NCBI RefSeq assembly: GCF_001638985.1
Contig: NW_017265161.1
Span: 68,576-132,575, forward strand
Origin: Phycomyces blakesleeanus NRRL 1555(-)
Taxonomy: Eukaryota; Mucoromycota; Mucoromycetes; Mucorales; Phycomycetaceae
DNA: 64,000 nucleotides
Reading direction: 5' to 3'
A program made the translations under genes and the position numbers. Below the pieces are notes generated by a model. The model did not search any database. It was not told where the DNA came from and saw only the letters and a program-made list of their open reading frames with translations. This document shows, piece by piece, positions 56,848 through 64,000 of this stretch (the first letter of the stretch is position 1; each line of letters begins with the position of its first letter).

Positions 56848-59800
56848 CTAAAGGGGGGGAAAGTCGAGAGCAAGTTTGCTCTTGAGGCAGTCGAGAAGAG
56901 AGGAAGCAGTGGAAAAGGCAGCGGAGAAGACAAAAGGAACGTGATCAAATATGAACAGCCAATGATGGCGCCATATAGCCAGCAGCGTGCAGCCAAAAAT
57001 TGAGGCAGCAGAAAGAGAAGAATCGGTGCAAGGAGGGAATGTGAAGGATTGCAAACCAGAAAGCAAGATAGTGGGTGTCGCGGTCTGGGCAAAGTACAAC
57101 GTCCAGATTGACGACCATACGGACAGTTTGACTGGACACTGGAACAAAAAATGAGTTTGATTGTCCAGAGGGTGAGAGCAGAGGGCACAGGATGGGTCTG
57201 GGAAAGTGGTAGGGATCCTACAATTGAGGCGAGAACGGCAAGGAATGTTTTTGTGCAGGGCACGAAACCAAACGTTGCGGGCCCCATGCGGCAGGGGGAA
57301 GGACCAAAACCAACGAAGCTGGCGAGGGACGAGTGTGGGGCTTATGGGGCGTGCGGATTTGGAGTGGAAATTGCAGAGTAGGCGGAAAGACTGGGTGGAC
57401 AAACGATGCCAAGGGATGCCGGGGACAAGAGCCGTCAAGAAAGGACGCACATCGACAGCTGTACCGGAAGGCATATCTAGCAAAGAAAACTGTATGGCAC
57501 AGATCGCGGGGGGAATGGTGGCACGATACAAGACAGGGTGCAAGACAAGAGAGCGAGTGTAGAGACGTTTGAAGAACTGGTGAAGGACAATAGGACAACG
57601 GAGTATGCAGTGGAGGGGGCGTTGGGCAAGCACGCCGAAACTAGGATCTACTTCATAGGCGTCGGAAACCCAGAGATCGCGCCATGCAGATGGAAAGGGA
57701 GGGTGGTCTGGTTGTGCGGTAGTGAGATAGGAGAGAGGCAGAGAGAGACAGGTGGGGAGGTTGACTACCACGTCAGAGAAGTTGTGAGGGAGAAGATCAA
57801 TGGCAGCAAGTAGGGTGGCCAGAGGAGAGTCGAAATCATGCTGATGAGAGGATCGGAGAGATGGAAATATCAAAGGAACGAGTGGATCAGCAGATGAGGA
57901 GTCGAGGCGGGGGATGTAAGAGAACCAAGGTGGGACCAGGCCAGAGGGGGACAGCGGAGAGCGGACGAGAGGCCGGAGCCAGCGCAACTGAAGAGCAGCC
58001 TGTTGAACCTAAGGATCAAGGACCCCTAGACTGCTGAGCCGAATAGGCTGGCAGAAAGTGCCGAGAGAAATGGGAGGAAAGGAGCGGTATTGTATAAACT
58101 TACTCATGATCGAGCAAAGTCGACAGAAAAAGGATAGAGGTACAGTGACAACTCTGAGGACGTGCCAGAGCTTAGAGAGGATGAGAGAGTTGAGCACTGT
58201 GGCACGGCCACGAATAGAGAGAGAGCGAGAGTGGTGGATATTACAGGTAGATTCAATCTTGGAAAGAATGTTGTCACAGAAAGAATTGCACTGAGGTAAG
58301 GATTGAATAAGAGGAAAGCTGAGATATTGCAGGGGAGTGGAGGAAGATCTGTCAGACCAGACAGTGATGTCAAATTGTTGTAGGACGGGGCGCCATTCTG
58401 GCAGTGGAAGACCGGACAGGGAGAAAGCTTCAGTTTTATGGAGATTGATGCGAGCATTGGAAGCATGAGAGTATGTGAGAAGATGATGATGAAGACGGGA
58501 CAAGTGGGCGGCATCAGGCAGAAAGACTAGCAGATCGTTGGCATAGGCCAAGAGCTTGATGGGCGGAGGTGGTGGAATAGCAGTGCGTGGTGATGGAGAA
58601 AATCCGGCAAAGGAAGGATCATGAATCACACGACGCAACAAAGGTTCGAATGCAAGGTTAAAGAGTACAGGAGAAAGAGGATCACCCTGCTGGAGTCCAC
58701 GAGCCTGAAGGAATAATTGGGATAGGTGTCCATTGACATTGATTCGAATCTGTGTAGAGAAGAAAAGTTGAGATATACAGATAATGAGGGAAGGGGGAAA
58801 GTTGAAATGCTGCAAGACCTGGCAAAGGTAGTCGGGATGAACTCTGTTGTAAGCTTTCTCCTGATCCAAAAGAAGGCCTATACCAGATGAACCGTCCTGT
58901 CTAGCCTGTGCCATAACCAACTTGGTCAGCATGCCATTGTCAGCAATGAAGCGTCCTTGGACAAACCCGGTCTGGAAGGGCGTAACAAGGGAGGAAGCAG
59001 CAGGCACCATGCGATGATTGATGAGGCGAGTGAACACTTTGGCATCGGTATTAATGAGAGTGATCGGGCGCCAGTTGCGGAGGGAGGTGAGGTCACCTTT
59101 CTTGGGAAGAAGAGAGACGCAGGTTGATTGCCAGGACGAAGGGAACACACCGAGGGCAAGCCCATCATTAAATATTCGAACAAGTAAGACAGCACACATC
59201 GGATGACCCATAATTAATTGCAGAATCTCATAAGGCAGGCCATCCAGCCCAGGGCTACTGGCATTAGGAGTGCAAGTGGCGCCGTCTCGAATGTCATCCA
59301 AGGTGAAGGGTTTAAGGAGGGTCGTGGAGGTAGTTTCAGAAAGAAAGAGGTCTGGTGGCAAGTGAAGGAGGAGGTCGTCAATAGCTGTCTGAGCAGGAGG
59401 GTTGGGTGTGTAAAGATCTTCATAAAATGCAGCAGCAGCTTCCGTAAGATCATCGGGATCAGTGCATAAGGTGTTGGTGAAGGGGTGGCGGAGGCTGGTT
59501 ATTGTGGTTTGAGCTTGGCAAAAAGCAACTGTGCGTTTCAAAAACCCAGCGGAAGTTTTGCCTTGTTCTCTCCAGTGTTTTCCGGCACGGAGTACTAGTA
59601 TCTCGGTGCGTTTCTGTTGAACTTGCTGAAGTTGACGCTTGACGATGGGCAGCTGGAAGTTCTGAGCAGGCTGATGTCGAAATCTATGTATCAAATGGTC
59701 ACGTTTACTCTGAAGCTTTACCTCCAAAGTGGCAAGTGATGGGCGGGTTGTGCATGAATATGAACGTGTGAAACGAGCCACTTCGACTTTGATCAGATCC

Positions 59801-60639
59801 CACTGTGATTGGGGGGAAATTGAAGGCGAGAGTAGTGGTATGAAGGATGAAAGACAGCCGGACAGGGAGGAGCGGAAGGAAGGGATGTTCGCCAAACGAG
59901 GGTTCGCACGCCACAAACCTCGACCAATGTGAGACAGCATAGGAAAACTAAGACAGGTACGTACAAGGCAATGATTGGTCCACAGGGGCTGAACAAATGT
60001 GACGGTGGACGAAGAGTGACAAGACGCTATATCCTTGGAGGCATATATGTAGTCGATAGTCGAAGAGGAAAGGTCGCGATGAAAGGTAGGCATAGGTTGA
60101 GCATCAGACAAAGTGACACAGTCTACAAAGTGGTTAGCGACAAAATGCAGCCATAGACGTGGCGCGAGGCCAGCACGAGAGGCATTTGCATATGAGGAAT
60201 AATTAAAATCTCCTAGCATAAGAAAGCGAGAAGGAAGGGAAGGGAGAAGATGTGGGGAGGATAGGAGAGAGGTGAGAAAATCATATCGAGGATGATATGA
60301 AGCAGGGACATATAAAACGCAAATACGAAATGGGGCAAACAAATTGGAAGAGTGAACAACGGTGGCAGTAATGCAACGACCACAGAGAGAAAAAAGAGGA
60401 TCAGTAAAAGAAATGAGGGGAGAGAGGGAAACCAAACCACAGTGAGGAGACCATAGTGAGTCGGATGCTTGAAATTGAAGATGAAACGTCTGTTGAAGAG
60501 CGTCTGTGTTGGTGTGAGTTTCTTGAAGGGCAAGTATGTCTAGAGAGAGGGAGCGAAGATATCTAATAAAGAGAGAGCGATTATTGGTGTTTCCGGACTT
60601 GACAAGTCCGCGGCAGTTCATGGAGGCTATATTAATCAT
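56848..60639 (-). pseudogene. LINE-2 ORF2, one stop and a mutated RT active site
   Basis: Frame of about 1263 codons from ATG 60639 (MINIASMNCRGLVKSG). APE endonuclease: NCRGL, LQETHTN, LGDFNYS and TNHCLVRT. Reverse transcriptase: SPGLDGLPYEI, NWRPITLINTDAK, LLDQEKAYNRVHPDY, LQQGDPLSPVLFNLAF and LLAYANDLLVF near residue 700, where the family has YADD. The first catalytic Asp is Asn (GAC to AAC). An in-frame TAG at 58009-58011 follows GVLDP. The remainder, with a CALCSHPLDNQTHFLFQC zinc-type motif, is open to the end. ATG lies 4 bp after the ORF1 stop. It is APE-type with no RNase H seen. Confidence 0.9.
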
Positions 60640-60643
60640 AAAT

Positions 60644-62002
60644 TTAAGAATGATCGCCGTCTACCATCTCGTCATCAGTTAGGATATTCTGGGAGTCTTG
60701 GTCGTTGTCGCCGTCAAAAGTGCTGGGGTGAAATTCTTCTTCGTCTTTAGTGGAGCCAGAAGTGTAGTTGGAGGGAAGAAAAGCGTTGTGGAGGGGGTGA
60801 AAGACGGGATCATACTGGGTGTTGTGTGTCTGAGGAAGAGGCAGAGTGGGGTCGAAGAGTGCGCCTGTGCGGCTGTTGTCAGTTAGTCCGTCAAGTGCAG
60901 CAAACCTGTTGGCAGACTGGCGGGGGGAAGTAGGAACAGTGGGGACAGAGGGTCGTCGTGGTGTCGAGGAATCCGTGCGGGAGGTGGTGGTAGTAGCCTG
61001 GGATCCCTCAGCCATCATAGGTGTACCGCGAGGGGGAATCGATTTCTTGGCCGGAGGTCTGTGAGACGCACCGGGAGTAGTCTTGCGTGAGCAATCAGGG
61101 GAGTCATGTGTCGTGGGAACCTTGCGGGGTCTCTTGGAAGAGCTGGCGTCCGTGGGGGGTGCTCTGGGGCAGGCATGTTGCAAGTGACTAGTCTGGTCAC
61201 AAGTGAAGCAGCATCGGGAATCTTTGGGGCGGTCTGGACAGTTTTCGATAGCATGGCCCATAACTTTACAATAATTACAGTGAATACCCATCTGTTTCCA
61301 GGTACCTAAGAAGTACAAGTCGCCATCATACGGGATCTTGTATGAGAGTTTGGCAAGGGTGGCATCAGGGTTGGGTGGTCATTCAAGGTAAGCAAAACCA
61401 GTGCCATCAAAAAAATTATCACGAAGATGCAAACCGACTTCGCGGATGGTGCCATATGCGGCCAAGGCTGTTTTGATAGCCTCTTCAAGCATAGGGGAAG
61501 GAAGGTATGGAAGCTGGGAGAGGGAGATACGCAAGATTTTTGTGCCTGGGGCAATACCCATAGAGGGGAAGTACGTTTGGCCTCCAACCAGGAAGCCTTT
61601 GGAACAGAGTTTGGTGCAGATGGTAGAATTAGTCAGGTGCAATTCGTGGATGAGCAGTTGACGATGAGTGAATGATATTCCCAAGGTGCATGCCATAGGA
61701 ACGCTTGCTCTGAGAGCAGTCCAGAATTCAGAGGTAAGGGTGGAATCAGTTGGTGGGGTGAAGAATACCGAATGACAAGATGTACTTTTGCGCCAGACGC
61801 GATCCGTAGATGTCGGCAAGTTAGAGAAAAGAACGACTGGTACTTGACCGGGGGCGGGAGTGGCTGTGGCGACATCGAGATATGACCTAGTGTTGGTTGT
61901 GGTAGAGGTAGTAGTAGAGGGTTGTGGAGTGGTTATATTGGCTTGACCTAGTGTTGTGGTGGACCCAATAGGTGGGTCCGGTACTTTAGCGGGAAGAGCC
62001 AT
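60644..62002 (-). pseudogene. LINE-2 ORF1 with one in-frame stop
   Basis: About 452 codons from ATG 62002 (MALPAKVPDPP). TGA at 61379-61381 lies in GFAYLE-stop-PPNPDATLAK, plausibly a former Trp. After it the frame continues through LYFLGTWKQMG into two CCHC knuckles, CNYCKVMGHAIENC and CFTCDQTSHLQHAC, then a Pro/Ser/Thr-rich tail ending DGDHS. Gag-like RNA-binding protein by analogy with other two-ORF LINEs. An upstream TAG lies in the target duplication, so no longer N-terminus exists in this copy. Confidence 0.88.
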
Positions 62003-62018
62003 GTGCACCTAATTTAGA

Positions 62019-62503
62019 CTCAATAATATTTTTATTGCATTGCAAAAAATACCAATTTTTATTAGAATATAATAATGTATGATATATGACTTATTTTTAA
62101 TAAGAAAGTATATCAAAAAAAATTGAAAAAAAGAGCAAGAATTGATGTCATAAAAAATACAAGAAAAAGAAAATCCAAAAAAGGCCACTTGCCAAAATGA
62201 GCAAGAATTGATGTCATGTTAAAAAAACGCGAAAGAGAAAAACTACACCATTATATCAGTGATTATTAAATTGAAGCCCCATTAATAATCAGGCACACTT
62301 TTTTTAAGAAAAGATCGCTGCATCAAAATCCATTTGTAATTCTTACTAATAGGGACAGTAAGCTCAATGTAGTCAATGACATAGTGAACAAGATATATCA
62401 GCTCATTATTAATGACAAAAATAAGAGACATATAAAAGATGAAAATAAAATATAGTATACACCTCTTTATTATTTTATTATTATTAATATTATTCTTATT
62501 GTT
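62019..62503. other. 5' region of element 5 transposase
   Basis: AT-rich, contains no gene. With 56359-56687 it forms about 815 bp between element end and ATG, matching element 4 (818 bp). Confidence 0.45.
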
Positions 62504-64000
62504 ATGAATTCTACAACTAAAACCTACACTGTTATGTGTACATGTTCATCATGTACCAAAAATCCAATTGGCAGAATTTTGCAAAATGCACAGACCTTTA
62601 AGCATCATAATAATGCTGATAAGTTATTAGACATTGGCCCAAAAAATCGAGGTAAATGACATTTGAGTAGTATGCGCATTACTGGATAAATTGTAATCTA
62701 ATATTTTTTTGTTAATTATCAGTTAATACAGAAGTTGTCGAAGAAGAGACAGACGTTGAGATGGTAGATGTATCTGAAACATCGATTGATTGTGAGTATA
62801 AAATTTCTTTTTAATAAATCATAATTTAGATAGCTAATAGTCTAGTTTTACTATAGATGAAGACAATTATTCTATTGTATCAGCCGAAACTACCGTACAG
62901 AGTGTACCTTATTTGAGAGAAGACGAGATTTTTCAATTCGAAGAGTCTGATGTTGAGACAACATCATTGGCTTCTGACAATGACGATCCTGATTCAAGCA
63001 ATGAGTCTGAAGATGAGAGCGAAGTTGAGGTTGCTGGTGTTGAAGATTTTGAAGACATGGTTGCTTCCAGTATGCATACATTTAAAAAAGAAATATACAT
63101 AAATTGTGTTACAAATAATTAACAGAAATACTTGCCTTTGTAGTTGCTTCTTTGAAAATTCATGAAATGTCTCAAACAAGCCAATTCATGGCTCTATTTG
63201 GCGTTATCTTTCAGGCGTTTTACTTGGTTCAAGCAGGTGGAACTGCTATGTTGAAATTCTTCTGCCATCTTCTTGTTGCCTTTGATAAGGATACCAATCT
63301 CCCACTCACCATTGATGCATTAAAGTCTATGACCGGCTTCAATTTCATGACAAAAAGCATCGTCAAATACACCATCTGCAACAAGTGCTTTGCAATTTAC
63401 CTACCAGGCAATCGCCAACCAAATTGCACATTCGAAAAATACACAACCACACCACCAACATACTGCGGAAATCCTCTTTTCTCTGACACCGAAGCTGATC
63501 ACACCGTCCCTCTCATGGTTTTTCCATACAACTTGCTCAAGAATGCATTGGCACAGCATTTTGCCAAACCTGGGTTTGAGCATCAAATCGTTCAATGGAG
63601 ATCAAGGGAAACCATAAACAGTACCTTGTTGGACGTCTATGATGGTGCAATGTGGTCTGAGCTCCTTGATGAAGATGACAAGCCTTTTGTGAATCACGAC
63701 CATTCTTTGATGTTGACATTGAATGTGGATTGGTTTCAACCATTCAAGGGTCGTACACATGCAAGTGGGGCCTTGTACCTGTCAATGAACAACCTGCCTA
63801 GGGAAGAAAGAATGAAGCTGGAAAACATTATCCTTGTCGGTGTCATGCCTGGTCCAAAGGAAGCAAAGATCAACCAGATGAACAACTTCTTGGAACCTCT
63901 GGTAGACGAGCTGGTAGAGTTATATGGCAGCATAACTATGAAAACTCCAGAGTTCCCCAATGGTACTAGTATCCGCGCTGCTCTTATGTGTGTTGCTTGT
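62504..64000 (+). CDS. TNP2-like transposase of element 5, partial, open
   Basis: Exons 62504-62651, 62723-62791, 62857-63069 and 63126 to the window edge. All introns are phase 1 and exon 1 is again 148 bp. Finger: VMCTCSSCTKNPIG...TFKHHNN. Acidic exons: EDEIFQFEESDVETT, DESEVEVAG. Exon 4: hydrophobic FMALFGVIFQAFYLV, QAGGTAML, then ICNKCFAIY, NVDWFQPFKGRTHASGALYL and GVMPGPKEAK. Near the edge it reads GTSIRAALMCVAC. No stop occurs from 63126 to 64000, so this copy may be intact. Confidence 0.88.

Larger units (their letters stand above)
56688..62003 (-). mobile_element. Second LINE family, degraded, 15-bp TSD
   Basis: TGCACCTAATTTAGA is duplicated at 56673-56687 and 62004-62018. A T9 run at 56688-56696 is the poly(A) tail of the minus-strand element. 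Much higher G+C than its surroundings. ORF1 with zinc knuckles and an ORF2 endonuclease-RT are both recognisable but damaged. The 5' end falls one base before the ORF1 ATG. Confidence 0.93.
56359..64000 (+). mobile_element. CACTG element 5, left part (continues past window)
   Basis: Starts CACTGCAAAAGGAGGGTGG directly in a satellite unit. The left 3-bp flank is TAT. The right end is outside the window. It carries an intact-looking transposase gene from 62504 and a LINE inserted in its 5' region. Confidence 0.85.

Noticed and set aside
57151..61675. Many plus-strand ORFs across the GC-richer LINE-2 region
   Set aside because: They lie antisense to ORF1 and ORF2, lack family motifs, and arise because the region is GC-rich with few stops.

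Overview
The window is almost entirely transposable elements, from what is most likely an early-diverging filamentous fungus (Mucoromycota-like). I infer this from strong A+T bias, short GT-AG introns, fungal TNP2-type CACTA transposases, a chromodomain Ty3/gypsy element and eukaryotic tRNA genes with A/B boxes and a T5 terminator. The species cannot be named from sequence alone. The only host genes I can defend are two identical tRNA-Val(AAC) genes, and both carry a LINE inserted in their first bases.

Layout. 1-3742: 3' part of a Helitron, with its terminus confirmed by related empty sites elsewhere in the window. 3743-11035: LTR-like miniature repeats (TRIM-like) split by a complete CACTA element (4044-10416) that itself carries three solo LTRs. 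11044-11117: tRNA-Val. 11119-16334: an intact two-ORF LINE. 16816-17348: an LTR. 17349-19360: an AT-rich satellite block. 20243-37912: a second copy of the same LINE on the minus strand, broken by a gypsy element (21290-27208, TSD AGGAT) and a CACTG element (27943-34467, TSD GGT). Subtracting both leaves 5218 bp, against 5216 bp for copy 1. 37914-37987: the second tRNA-Val. 37993-45058: a second TRIM-like block split by an intact CACTG element (38411-44736, TSD TAA). 45071-46088: remnant of another CACTG element with a solo LTR. 46089-54541: a decayed CACTG element with a Tc1-type insertion. 54545-56358: a second copy of the satellite block. 56359-64000: left part of a fourth CACTG element, with a decayed LINE of another family at 56688-62003 (15-bp TSD).

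How the genes work together. Each CACTG element has a four-exon transposase gene. Exon 1 encodes a Cys/His finger, exons 2-3 are acidic, exon 4 is the TNP2-like catalytic body, and all introns are phase 1. Where the right half is visible, a convergent second gene encodes a conserved accessory protein. The tRNA-associated LINE encodes an ORF1 with a Cys-rich motif and coiled coil, and an ORF2 with APE endonuclease and reverse transcriptase, overlapping at ATGA. Its 16-bp target duplication covers the start of the tRNA gene, so the tRNA survives insertion. This is the most interesting system in the window.

Most other coding regions are dead. Nearly every lesion is a single in-frame stop explainable by a C-to-T or G-to-A change. 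Only two single-base frameshifts were found.
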